A stretch of DNA of 64,000 nucleotides from contig JADWOT020000001.1 of assembly GCA_036345935.2 (NCBI GenBank), positions 33,957,412-34,021,411 on the forward strand. The letters are read 5' to 3'. The notes beneath the pieces are model-generated. The model was not told the origin of the DNA. It made no database searches and saw only the letters and a list, made by a program, of their open reading frames with translations. Numbering within the stretch: the stretch's first letter is position 1; each line of letters begins with the position of its first letter. This document shows, one piece after another, positions 23,961 through 35,539 of the stretch. This stretch comes from Taenia hydatigena. Its lineage: Eukaryota; Platyhelminthes; Cestoda; Cyclophyllidea; Taeniidae. The translations under genes were made by a program, and so were the position numbers.

Positions 23961-24550
23961 GCACAACATTTGTCTCCTCTTAAGTTTACTTTACTTCTTA
24001 GCATCGAACCATCGTCTACCTCTTCCACTAGCCAAATGCCCTCGCATTCGGTGACTTCAGACCTCGCATGGAATCGTCGGAATGACGTCTGTGATAAAAC
24101 AGACAAAGGTGGATGCCTAGCCAGCATAGGCATAGACATAGACACAGAAGGATGACTACCTCAGATTGACTAAATTCTCCCAGCGGTATCTCAATCCGCC
24201 AACAACCTTTGAAGGATTGCACCTCTACATTTAATTAGTTGTTGAGGTAGTGCCTGGTCTTATTATTTGTAACAGTCGACCTCTCAGCAATCCGGCTACC
24301 CGCAGTCAATTCAGCACTAAACTCTCGGGTGTCGACAAGGTGAATGACATTTTTATATCATTGGAAACTAGTCAGAAAATGCAACACTGAAGACCCCACC
24401 CCAAAGGTAGTTGGTCTTCACTGGGAACGACTTGCCTAACAGGGCGTATCAAGTGATTAAGACAGACGCCTTGAGACAAGGAGAGGATACAATAGCTTAC
24501 ATTGGGTTCGTCTCTATGTCAAGCAATTCCATGGGCTACAATAAGCCACA

Positions 24551-27265
24551 GTTGTTTTGGACGTATAAGTCGAATTGAGGAGATTCATGGTATGCAACTT
24601 CGTCACCGTTGGGTGGTAAGGTAAACAAATCTCCAGTTCTCAAATTTCACTGACGGTTTTGACGCACTCCAGAGAACATTGACGAAGTAACACAGTCGCT
24701 AGCTGTTGGTTAGGCGGATTTTCAGTTTATTTGTTGCTTTGGCCAGTCGCGCACTCAACAATTTGTGCGACAGAATGACAGGCTGTGTGAAACCTCAACG
24801 AACTTTGGTAGAGAGCGTTGTCCATCTAAGTTGTCAATTGCTATTCACTTATCGAAATCATCAACCCATGCCAAGAAATAAGTCTCTTTGGGACTTTTCG
24901 TCAGTTGCAGGGTCATTTAGTTGGTTGATGGATCAGTCAGTCAGTGAGTCAACAATTTGTGCAGTAGCTAATTAAAAAAAAATCCGCTTCCTTTCTCACT
25001 TGGTTGCCACCGTGGCTAGCTGGTTGGCTGGAAGCTTGCTGAGAGCATGGCAAGTTTGCTAAATAGGCAAAAGAGGCAAGTGGTCAGCCGTCAGTGAATC
25101 AAGGCGCTGAGTTACTGCTGGTTAACCCAGAGCCATAGCCACGCCCTACAGTCAGTTTGTTATCGACTCGACCAGCTCATTGAAACACAGATCTGCAAGT
25201 CAACGGGGTACTCTGAACGGTGCAGTAATAAACGTTTAAAAGCGAAATGGGAAGTGACTAATTGACATTAGTGATGCACACACGAAAGTTGGCAATGGTG
25301 ACTTCCTAAAGACTGTATCTGAACTTCTTAAGGAAGCACGTGGGATGAATATGTGACTGCGTAAAATGAGTTGGCAGAAAGGCATATCGCGGGAGTCTCT
25401 GACGTCTCACTGGTCCATATCGCTACATTATGACATTGGTTAATGAAGAAGGAAGTTTCTGCTCCATACCATTGTTCGGATGTGCTAGTAACGTTCACTC
25501 CCCTCTCACTTGCCAGGATTTCAAGATGGATTTTCCGGATGTTTGACATTAGATTCCACTTTGCACTTTAGTCTTCAGTAGAACTGGCTGAGAATGCAAG
25601 GACGCGACTGTTTGAGGGTAACCTCCTTTAATTCCAAGCATATGCCAGAGTCTCAGAGCGCTCGCTGCCTGCACTCACTGAATGGTTCGGGTTGTTTAAT
25701 AGCTAGCGATCTGGCCATTAAGTAGGTTGTGGACCGGAGCAATTTGCAGTGCAGAGGATAGCATTGCTGGAATTCCCGTGGGACACAACCTCTCTTTTGG
25801 CTTCAATCCGATTCCATGAATGCTCCATATGACATTACTTCCTCTATTTGATAGATTGCTGATTAACTTGAGGCGTAGCCTCTCTTACCCTCACCAACTA
25901 TTGTGACCCATTTGACATGTTAAATGGATATGTCATAGTCAGAACTACTGCAGTAGAGGTTGACTTAACCTTTATAAGGATTTCAGTGGCATAGCAACAC
26001 AGGCGCCTGACGGTTAATGTGGCCAAATGAGTGTCAAGTAGCAAATGACACACCTCTCAAACTGCTTGATGCTGGTATGGCAGCTAGAGGGAGAAGTAAG
26101 TGTGTTCGTTTTGGATAGGTTGCAAGGCAGTCGGTACAGGTGCAGTTTCATCATGAGCAAAAGAAAATACACACACACACACACACACTCGTCTTTGAAC
26201 ACTTGGTTGCCAGCTTTACCAAAGTCAACCACCGCACGAAATGGCGCTGAGGCAGCAGAAATGTCAATCAGACAAGCAATCGGGCGTCTTGGAAAGGAGC
26301 AGCACAATCAGAAATTGCAATTATTCTAAGCTTGGAAGTTATTCTGTTGAATTTTACATAGACACTTTAGCAGGCTGGTCAAGCAACTCATTTCCTACTT
26401 CAAATAAAACTAAGCATTGTGGGCATATCTTTTCATTTTTAAGTTAACTTCCGTGATAAGTGTTACACCAATAGCTATTTAAGTGAAAATAAACAGGGAG
26501 GAGTAGAACTGTATCGGGTCTCTGAAGGGAAACGCTATCGTCATTCTGCGTGGTACCCGTGGCTAGAGAGCTGTCACTGAAATGAACCAGGTGTGGAGCG
26601 TTCGGGATCAAAGTCAACCATCAATTATCGTTGTTATTGAGACGCGGCAGATGTGTTACGGTACACGAGGGTCCACTCGTGCTCCTCATCGCATCCGAAG
26701 AACAAGAATATTGTTCTGCATGTCGATTTCATGTGCTACAACAAGAATGAACCAAACAAGATCTTTGCGATACCTAACAACCAATTAGTAGCAAAAATAT
26801 CGCAAACCATTTGTTTTCCGATTCAAGTCTGATCGATTTCAACTCAAAAACTAGCATGAGGGCCGACGCATGAATCACTCATCACAGATGCCATAAGCAA
26901 AGCCCAAAACATATAAACAATGGAATTTCACCTTATTTAACCGCGTATTTGAGTACGGGAGACCGCTAATTCCGCCTCAACTGGCGGTTCTCCTCTCACA
27001 ACTTCTGGTAGCATAATACAACCGCTTTTGGCGTATTCAAAAGCAACGCAAAATTTTTAGGCAAAAGTGATCTCAAACTCGTGCGAAGACTAGTAGAAAC
27101 AGAAGTACCTTTGGAAATCAGCAAGCAGCATTAGCTACTTAAATAACTCGTTAGTAGCACAAGCTATCCACAATTGGAACAGCACGCTTCCCGATACAGG
27201 TTTAAATAATGTTTATAAAATCTAATAGCCTACCTAAAACTGACCAAATGAAGCTGCCACTTGCA
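24551..27265. other. IR2 spacer, first part; no gene recognised
   Basis: No homology between the two sides is visible here. A CA run lies at 26,169-26,188. Open frames are short and without motifs. Confidence 0.5.
26169..26188 (+). repeat. (CA)n microsatellite
   Basis: Uninterrupted CA run, about ten units. Confidence 0.95.
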
Positions 27266-27269
27266 CACG

Positions 27270-27835
27270 CTAAGCACAACTACCTCGCCGAATCGAAGTC
27301 CACGGGCAGCAGGCAGAGAGGAAATGTCTAACCACCACCCACATTGTGCGCGTCCATCCACAGGAGAAGTTGGATCTAACTAATTAGCCATATTCAACTT
27401 TTGTATAAGTTAAAACTAATCCAGACAAAATTTGAGCATCTGCATGCGAAGGATGTTGGGAAAGGTGACCAAGCGGCAGGAACGAGGCGTCGTCGTCCAT
27501 TCACCGAGCAAAATGGAAACCTGAGAAATAAAATCTCGCACTGCACCTGCCCCAAATATTTCGCGATGTAGACCTAATTAAATCAGAAATTAGTGCGTAA
27601 CGTTTATCAGCAGTCGGAGCCTCCAAGCTCTGACCTTAAATCCTTTGTTACAGTGGAACTAAATACTCGCATCAGTGACGATTCTCAGGTACACCGCATC
27701 CTCACTCAAAGACGCCATCGTCTTCTCTGCCTCTGTCTTGCTTTTCTTATAGACAGCATCCTCGTTCGTATGTGTTGCTGCCTCCAGCGAATTCGGCATG
27801 CAGAGAATCGCCTCCTTTTGTTCTTTGCATTGGGC
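27270..27835 (-). pseudogene. USP5-like pseudogene fragment, copy A
   Basis: Read on the minus strand, 27,835-27,671 encodes MPNSLEAATHTNEDAVYKKS and onward to a SEDAVYLRIVTDA-type end. This matches exon D4 of copy D (LPNSLEATMNTDEIAAHEKR). The next exon follows at about 27,570-27,270, where one frame reads TFPNILRMQMLKFCLD, like the FPDYLVIQ region of USP5, and another reads LDISSLPAARGLR, like the region before the UBA domains. Lesions are frame changes, several stops, loss of the D4 acceptor and a donor changed from GTGAGT to GCGAGT. The piece lies inside the IR2 spacer and has no partner in the arms. Confidence 0.7.
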
Positions 27836-27839
27836 ATGA

Positions 27840-28734
27840 TGGGCATAGGTTGTTAAATCCAAAGTACAACGAGGAATACAATCGGGCAGGTTACTTGAAA
27901 GGGCTAATAGATGGGATGGTACGTTGGAGTAGTTAAGGAGAGAGAATGTGACAGCTGAATGGCTACTATGGCTAGACGTCTGTTTTCGCATCAAAATGAA
28001 AAACCGAGGGTGGTGCAAAGTCTTTGATTCGTAGCTGCAATCACAACTAGTAGTCAGTTAGTCGGACACATGACTAGCTCATCGAAATGCTCGCGTGCTA
28101 GTCAACGAGGGATTTAATTTCGCCTAATTGCAAGTACTGATAGCAATGTCTACATGGCTATTGTGATGCTCCTGAACAAAGGATGACAATGTTAACCATT
28201 GAAAGACTGTAAGCCTGCCGCATGGAATAATGACTACGGGATAGCCAGACTACTTATGATCCCTTTAGCGTGACTCAAACGCCAGTTGGCACGTCAAATG
28301 TGCTGCGCCCGCTGTGAGGAGTAAGACTTTGACCAAGACTGTGATTGGTGGTTGACTGTTGTTGAGATCAATGCGTCTAATCCTAACCTCCGTTGCAGGC
28401 GATTTTCCCAACCTACGAACTACCTAACAGCTAGGTCATTGGCTAACAAGCACACTGGACCTAGTGCGCCAAGTGACATTTACACTTGACACTTCAGTGG
28501 AAACATTACTACTTACTATTGAACCATTGGTCTACCAGCTAACGGGCTTGTCATCCGGCTAGATCGCATCCTATTCGACCCAAATAGCACCCAAATCACT
28601 CTCAATCTACTGCTTCAGCATTAAGTAATCTGGGAATAGCATCAGTTGATGTTTTAGAACCGCAGACGAGAACTGCCCTTTGCTGTCACTGCCGTCCCAG
28701 ACTGTCCACAGTAGACGCTTAGCGCTCTTCACTC
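27840..28734. other. IR2 spacer, last part; no gene recognised
   Basis: Nothing recognised. The 27,659-28,018 minus frame covers copy A of the USP5 remnant and upstream non-coding sequence. Confidence 0.5.
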
Positions 28735-29289
28735 ACGTCCATTGAATAACTTGGCATAGGAACAAACTCAATGTAAGCCATTGTCTCCTTTTCTTGTCTT
28801 AAGGCTTCCGTCTTAATTACTTGATACCCTCTATTAGGCAAGTCTTTTCCAGGGAAGGCCAAATGCTTTTGGGATAGAGTCTTCAATGCTGCATTTCCTG
28901 ACTAGATTTAATGATATAAAAATGTCATTCACCTTGTCAATATCCGAGAGTTTAGTGCTGAATCGATTGTGGGTAGCTGGGTTGCTGAGAGATTGACTGC
29001 TCTAAATAATACGACCAGGCACTACCTCAACAACTACTAAAATGCAAAAGTGAAATCCTTCGGAAGCTGTTGAAATGGATAATGAAACCGCTGGAGAGTT
29101 CACTTAACCTGAGGTAATCACCCCTCTGTGTCTATGCCCATGCTGGCTGGCCAAACGTCTTTGTTTGATTTGTCACAGACTTCATTCCGACGACTCTATG
29201 CGAGGTGTGAAGTCATCGAGTGCGAGGGCATTTGACTAGTGGAAGAGGTAGACGACAGTTTGATGCTAAGAAGTGAAGTGAACTTGAGA

Positions 29290-29960
29290 GGAGACAAATG
29301 TTGTGCACATTGGTGATTCTAGTGAATTATCCGCATCAACTACTGTTTCCTTTTCCTACTTGTTTGATTATTCCCGACCACCTCCTACAGGTGATTATGG
29401 TGTCCTCCACATCCACTTACCTTATCCACGTAAAACACCGCTGCCCATCCCATTCCCCTTTAAGCAAAGCTTCCCAAAATGGGTAGTGGAAACTAGCACT
29501 TGAAGTAGGCGGAACTTTATTTGAATCATACCACTATGTTAGGGTGAAAGAGGGTGAGAGGTCAGGAGCACGGGCAATCAAACATTATAGTGACAGAAGG
29601 AAGCCAGTATCGAAGTTAATTTAAATTGACAGCAGCACCTCTAATGTCATTATGTTACCAGGTAGCAGCAGTTCACCAGTGCGCAGCCTCGATATGTGCG
29701 GAAGAAGGCTACGCAGACCATTTCGTCCTCAAATAGCATCTTCGCAAACTCACCAAAGCATGGCATTGCGGCGATGTGACTGCCTTGTCTCTCATAGACG
29801 CGAAGACGAGGATTTGGAAATGATTTGCGTGCGGAACAGCGCCTAATCATCCGAGCTTGCCAGATGCAAGCATTGGATTCTATGAGACCATGTGTACTAA
29901 CTGTTCACACTCTGCTTTTTCCAAGGATGAGAAGGTGAAGGAGGAGAGACGAATCTCACA
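29290..29960 (+). repeat. R1 copy (right arm, inner)
   Basis: Partner of the R1 copy at 23,290-23,960. Confidence 0.8.
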
Positions 29961-31385
29961 ACCTTTGGACGCTTCGTAATGCGCTCTTGTAATTAATGCT
30001 TCCATTTTATTACTTGGAGAATTGGCTTTCAAGTGATGCGGTCGATGTCGGATTTCAATCAGCGATCGTTGAAGTTGCCGTCTGTTAGTCATGTTCGTAA
30101 CGAACCAACTGTTGGGTGTGGCTGTAGCTGTGAGTGATCCAGTTCACCAGTTTCTCTCATTTGGCAATTGAGTGCGTAGGTTATAATGGGAGAAGGTCAA
30201 ATGTCAATTAGTCATAGCTCTAGTTGTTGACCAATCAGTAGATCAGTAACCATGCTACCAACATAGACAATGCCACCAAAATTAAGAACCTCAGAAGCAG
30301 TTGCATAAGTTTACTTTATTTAAAATTAGTTTACTCTCCACTGATTAACTAGCCGTCTAAGAGGAACATGACCAAAATGATCTTGCATTTAGAGAGGATC
30401 GTCACATGCTCAAAGTGAGGTGGAGGAAGATACCGCCGATGAGCCTAATTCTTGCACGAATGACATCCTATTTCAAACAAGTGCGCATTCTTGCACACCT
30501 ACAACAGTTGACTTGCTGAAGGAGCAAGGAAAAGAAGGATGATTGAGTGCAATTTTGGTTGACTAAGATGCCACCTTGAGTTCAGTGAGAAGGTTGTGTG
30601 CTTCGGGCCACAGCAGCCTCTCAACGTCCTTCGATTGCGGTCTACCAACTACAAGAACCCTAAGCGCCACATGCAGAGAATTCGCATTACTCTTCGTGGA
30701 TTTTGCAAGATTTCACTTGGATTTGAAAAACAATGACATTCAAGCGAGGATCGAAAGCATCGGCGTGGAAAGAACAAAGGCTGGACCAAGAGGCTTAGAG
30801 CAGTTGTGGGGACACAATATGCTTGAAGCCTCACTACTCCACATTGGTGGTTAAAGCCTGACGTCTCCTCAGCACTGATAAGTGGCCTCAGTGTATGCGT
30901 AAAATAGAGGGAAAAGAGTAAGGAGTCGATGCTGAGATTTCCTCGAGAAATAGCTCCACGGCATCACCTCATTCATGTACCTTAAACAGATGGTGATACC
31001 GCATTCGCACCCTAATTAAGGCTGCTATAACAAAAACTCTTTACGTGGTTGTGGAGTTCCCTCAGGTCAAGGCAGCACTAACCACTGAGATGTGAAGAGA
31101 AGCACAGTTATGCACGCCAGCTCGGGCGTCATTGGCACCTCTGGCTGCTACGCTCATAGTCATAAGCACCCGCGTCCATCTGCTAGACTGAACGACTGAA
31201 TTAATTACGGCTTATGCGCTTCATATAGGCTTGACTTGGTAGTCCTCAATGGTGAACGAGAAGTGTTCGGCGAACACCATTCTTGCTGCGGAACCGTCAT
31301 CATCTGCCTTCGAGAGAGAAAAGTGCTCTCATAACACTCATCACTCTGCCTCGTTCATCAATCACCAAAGATGTGTTAAAGCTGA

Positions 31386-31840
31386 ATCTGCGACACATTT
31401 CGATGGTTTTGTTGGTTTCTGTAATTGGATCTGTGCATTCTCCTTCCCTCATTTTTGCATAGATTTTATTTCCTTAGAAAGAGTAGAGTGCGATCCGCCA
31501 GGAAGTACTCTTAATTGATGCGAAGGCTGATGGCAACAGCTCTAAAGCCAGAGACGTGTTCTTTGAACGCTTCTTAGTCAAGCATGAATAATACAGGTAT
31601 GGCGACGTGACGAAGCTGCTTTAGAAATGCCACATTTCGTTGGTTTGTTGGTTTCTGTAATTGGATCAGTTTATCCGGCTTCGCTCATTTTTGCATAGCT
31701 TTAATTCCCTTGGATAGAGTAGAGTACGATCCGCCAGGAAGTACTCTTAATGGATGCAAAAGCGTGTTCTTTGAACGCTTCATAGTCAAGCATGAATAAT
31801 GCGGGTATGGCGACGTGATGAAGCTGCTTAAGAAATGTCA
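31386..31840. repeat. Tandem duplication of about 230 bp, right arm only
   Basis: Two adjacent copies (about 31,386-31,620 and 31,626-31,840) share 'ttggtttctgtaattggatc', 'agagtagagt.cgatccgcc' and 'gtcaagcatgaataat'. The left arm has only one copy (21,640-21,890). The duplication therefore happened after the arms formed, or one copy was lost on the left. Confidence 0.8.
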
Positions 31841-32299
31841 ACGTTATTGAATTATGTGGTGGCTAATCTGGCCATTGAAATCGCGTGTGCCTGCGTCTCT
31901 TCTTCCTCACAGCAGCACCAATCACAGAGACAGCGGTGATTCAGCAACAGTACCTGTCCTTTCCCAAACGTGCCTAATCCTCCTCACCTCAACTCGTCAT
32001 CAATGCCTCCAATGATGGAGATTGATACCCACCCTGTTACACACCTTCGCAATTATGACAGTGCATTGCTGCTGACATTACAGCAGCATCAAACTTCGTA
32101 TGAGCCACTTTTCAGCCAATTAGGATTGAGACCGTTCGCATGTAGCATCTGCAATCGTGGTGGACCTCTTGCCATTTTAGCACCAAATGGTGGTCCAATC
32201 ACTAAACAAGTGACGTTCGCACAACTTGTCTGCTTTGGCAGACAGGTGTGTGTTGCTCGCTGACAAAGTTGTTTGCCTTGGACTCTTCAATTTGTCTGG

Positions 32300-33480
32300 A
32301 CTGCTAACGTTTTTCTGCAATGTGGGAGCGATTCGTCTTTCAGCCACTTTGTTCTCCTTGGTTCAAAAGTAGCTTGCAGCCTCGGGAACTTTCAGGCCTG
32401 GTTCAAATTCGCCCTTGCAACCATCTAGTGAAATTTAACGTCTCATGTCGATGTGTTCACTTCTCGTATGAGTGATATCTACAGAGATGGTTCCTCGGCC
32501 CAAGCAAGTCCTTGCAACCGTCATGGTGTTAGGGGTCAACCAGGGGCAGGATAGACGGAAAAGAACAAGTAAGCCGGAATCTTTCGGTCTCTTGTCTGTT
32601 GAGAGTCCTATGTGGCACTTGTTTTAACAAAGGGCACCAATCGCAGCACTTGACAGAGAACACTCCAAATAATGCGCCGAAGACTCTCTGGTTGGTTTCT
32701 GCTCAGGTCGTGACAAGAGGGGATCGCAAAGCGCGGGGTCAGTTTGGCGTTCATCTCTCCTCCTTGACCTTCACATCCTTGAAACGAGAAGAGTGGGATC
32801 AAATAGACCGCAAAATCTCATATTATTCATTCATTGGCTTCCAGAACGTTCGTGATTCAATCTCAAATCCTTGTCTTCTCGTCGAAGATAGATGAGGCAG
32901 CCAAATCGCCGCAAGGTTCATGCTTTGATGACGTGGTGATGACGCTGTTGCAAAGCGAATCGGTCTGCGCAGCCTTCTTCTGCACGTACTGAGTCTTTGC
33001 ATTTTTTAACTGCTGTCTCAATACAGTGAAACTGGCTCCATTTTGACAGCATAGGTATTACTGATAATTCAAATTAACTTCGGTACTGCTTTCCTTTCCA
33101 TTTCCTGATTCTTGATTGCCCATGCTCCTTACCCTATAGCTCCTTTCACTCTGGCATGGTGGTGTGTTTAAATAAAGTTTCGGCTACATAAAGTGCTAAT
33201 TTTATTACCCTTTTTGGGAAGTAGCGGATAAAGGCAAATGGGATAAGTGATAACGCTTTGGATGCGTAGGTGAGTAAGTGTAAAGGAAGCGATAGTAGCC
33301 TGTTGGAGGTGGTCGGGATCGATGGAACGAGGAGGGGAATGAGAGGGTGAGTGGGCCTGAATATAGCCTCCTGAGTACTTTATAGCATCGACCGCATTAG
33401 CATCTCTGGATCTGTTGGCTGTGATTGGCGTGTAGCCGCGGACGGAATCACCACGACACGAGCAATTCATAATCCCCTTC
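32300..33480 (-). repeat. R1 copy (right arm, outer)
   Basis: Partner of the R1 copy at 20,080-21,300. Confidence 0.8.
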
Positions 33481-33829
33481 ATTGCAGACTAAAGTGGTTT
33501 TGGCTTACGCCGGCGAATTCTTTAGTACGATGCACCCGACTCAGTTAAACTCCGAACACTACAGCGTGGATGAAAGCTGTTACACTGATACCTCCCATTT
33601 TCACACCACACCCGCGATTGATGCACTGTCACAATGGTGACAGTGACACGTAAAATTGACTAGTAATGGAGAATGTCGCCTACCTCTATTCAAGCCACTC
33701 GTTGCAAGAAAGCGAGGGCTAATAAGGAGGGAATGAATGTCAAATTTGTTGCAGCATGTCAGAAAATTGACCACTGAAAGCTTCTACCAAACAACAGAAC
33801 TCAAAGCGTAATGAAAGCACCAACTTTGC

Positions 33830-34150
33830 TTTTCCTCACTAAGCACAGCCTATTTGCCGGGTTGAAGTTTGCTGACAGCACGAAGAGTAGAAAAGTCCAA
33901 AGAAAATCCACATTCCTCACGTCTATCCACCTCAGAATTTCAAGCTAACAGAACAATCACATTTAATTTTTGTGGCAGCACGCAGAGAATGTTGAGAAAG
34001 TTTGCCAAGCAGGAGGAACAAAGCGCCATCGTCATTTCACCGAAGGGATCGGTGACCGAATGAAAAGCATCTCGCACTGTCTCCTGAGCCGCCCAAATCG
34101 AGAGGTAGGCCTATTCAAATAAATGACTACTGCAATACCTTTGTCAGCAG
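33830..34150 (-). pseudogene. USP5-like pseudogene fragment, copy B
   Basis: The minus strand carries a decayed version of the copy D exon at 39,076-38,804. Matching pieces are the region around 'gaaatgacgatggcgctttg' against 'gaaaggacgatggcacttcg', and a degraded form of the GLQPDDEAMP end near 33,860. Translation is broken. Homology continues to about 34,150, where it meets copy C in opposite orientation. Confidence 0.6.
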
Positions 34151-34800
34151 TCAGTACCTTCTGCTCAAATTTGCTCTGGGCGAGAATTGGGTGCCACAAA
34201 ACTTGAACGTGGCCATTATTCAGCTAGTCCAAAATTCTAAGGTTGGTGGGGATTACCGAGCTGCCGGTGGACCACAACCTGACGATGAGGCTATGCCTAG
34301 TAAGCAAACACAAAATTCATATTTTTATATTTTGCTTTGAGTTTTTTGGGGATGGCAGCAGCTTAAGTGGTCGACTTACTTTCCTCGTTCATGAAAGTGA
34401 TGTCGCTTCTCTCCTCTACTCCACTCAATATCCTCCATTGCCCTTGTAACTAAATGTGATTTCACATCCACTTATATGCCTTAAGAATCACAGCCATGAG
34501 TCATGAGCTGTGTTTATTTTTTATTCTTTTGAGCCTGATTTGTTTCACTCGCATCTGCGAAGTGAAACCAGTGACCAACAGTCACGCCGGTCAAGGGCGG
34601 CAGCAGACGAGGGTGTGGTGGGGCAACTACAGCAGAGCACGAACTTTACACGCAACGCCTGTGCGCTTGCCTGTCTAACAACAGCGTCGAATTGCCTGGT
34701 GGAACACTTGGACCACTGTGTTCTCAACGACCCCATCATTAGCGGGGACGGACATCTAGCCACTTTGTCAGATAGACACGTTGGCATTATATATGCTTGA
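34151..34800 (+). pseudogene. USP5-like pseudogene fragment, copy C (two exons)
   Basis: Exon C1 (about 34,160-34,299) encodes KFALGENWVPQNLNV and ends GGPQPDDEAMP before a GTAAGC donor. USP5 has an FTFGLDWVP-type segment and a GLQP-acidic segment here. Exon C2 (34,562-34,800) encodes DEGVVGQLQQ, FTRNACALACLTT and LVEHLDHCVLNDPIISGDG, which follows the first UBA domain and the loop after it. The phase across the intron (A|GT giving Ser) is kept and matches copy D. The C2 acceptor reads AA where copy D has AG, so splicing should fail. The catalytic Cys and His boxes are absent. The first codons of C1 come from the breakpoint with copy B, not from the gene. Confidence 0.75.
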
Positions 34801-35230
34801 CTAATTAATCCTTAAAGTTAGAAGAAAAGCGTTCGACGAACACGTCCCTGCCTACCAGACCGTCGTCATCCACCTTCTTCACCGATGAAGAATGCTCTTT
34901 GTCTGCTCTCACTCTTGACCAGGTGTCGATCGCCTTCAGGAAAGGTACATGTTTTCACACAATACTCTTGAGCATGTTGAGTTGGCGTTTCTCGGTGGCA
35001 GTGCCTGCACGTCCCAATGAAGGTAGACGCAGTGGCACAGTTGTCTGCATTGTAAATACTTCCAGATTTGGACATCAATCACATCGACATTTGCTCCATT
35101 CAGTGGAACGTCGCCTGGCATTTTGCCTCCTTTTGGTAGCTGGCATGATTTGAAGGCCAAAACAATGAGTCTTGCAACTGTTGAGGAGCGGATTGTATTC
35201 AATCCACAATTTTAATGTTAGTAAGGAAAA
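34800..35230 (+). repeat. Mixed block: IR2-like piece then S1 copy 3
   Basis: 34,800-34,920 resembles the IR2 segment at 31,240-31,350 (around 'gttcg.cgaacac'). 34,905-35,170 is a third, diverged copy of block S1 (961-1,330 and 46,990-47,260) without LTRs. A minus-strand frame reads CRHCHRETPT in the S1 part. A C..C finger of LITAF type is conceivable but unproven. Confidence 0.55.
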
Positions 35231-35237
35231 ATAAACC

Positions 35238-35531
35238 TTAGTGCATCAGCAGCTCTACACTTTCATTCTTATGAACACGAGACGACGCGCTCTCCGCCGT
35301 CTCATTCTTCTCTTTCTCCCTCATTCTCCTTAGTCTCCTTCTCCAGTTTCTACTACTGCATGCAAACCGATACGACATCTTCTCGTCTGCTTCCTCACTT
35401 TCCCATTCACCTTGGTAATACGCCCTCTGCCCAACTTTTTCCATCCTGTCCTTGTTCACTGTAACCATCTGGCCCTCGCTGTTACGAGCAGTCAAACCAT
35501 CCACCTGGCTAACAGTCCTGATGAGACCCAT
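35238..35531 (-). pseudogene. Fragment resembling the C-terminal end of a retroelement pol
   Basis: A minus-strand open frame of 97 codons begins with GLIRTVSQVDGLTARNSEGQ followed by MVTVNKDRMEKV, then a charged tail. The order (a beta-strand-like segment, then a V.VN.DRM/L motif) is typical of the end of the integrase region in Gypsy-type LTR retrotransposons. No protease, reverse transcriptase, RNase H or integrase core is found nearby, so at most this is an isolated fragment. The assignment rests on pattern alone. Confidence 0.4.
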
Positions 35532-35539
35532 CCCCTGGC

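Larger units (their letters stand above)
19910..24550 (+). repeat. Giant inverted repeat IR2, left arm
   Basis: Reverse complement of 28,735-33,640. Paired landmarks are 20,080-20,290 with 33,170-33,480, 20,600-20,860 with 32,600-32,890, 21,290-21,480 with 31,970-32,200, 21,750-22,017 with 31,249-31,518, 22,412-22,669 with 30,576-30,854, 23,417-23,617 with 29,650-29,850, 23,781-23,969 with 29,298-29,486, and 24,240-24,545 with 28,740-29,030. The match at 21,750-22,017 is so close that the translated frames differ at about seven of 89 residues. The arm begins with an R1 copy in plus sense and has a second R1 copy in minus sense near its inner end. Confidence 0.92.
28735..33640 (-). repeat. Giant inverted repeat IR2, right arm
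   Basis: Partner of 19,910-24,550 (see that entry for landmarks). It is about 0.25 kb longer than the left arm because of the tandem duplication at 31,386-31,840. The outer end at about 33,640 follows 'gcgattgatgcactg', matching 'cagtacatcaatcgc' at about 19,920. Two USP5 fragments start within 200 bp of this end. Confidence 0.92.

Noticed and set aside
34905..35078. CRHCHRE peptide on minus as another LITAF half domain
   Set aside because: The Y..G..T..W part of the pattern is missing in all three S1 copies. Left as a remark in the repeat entry.
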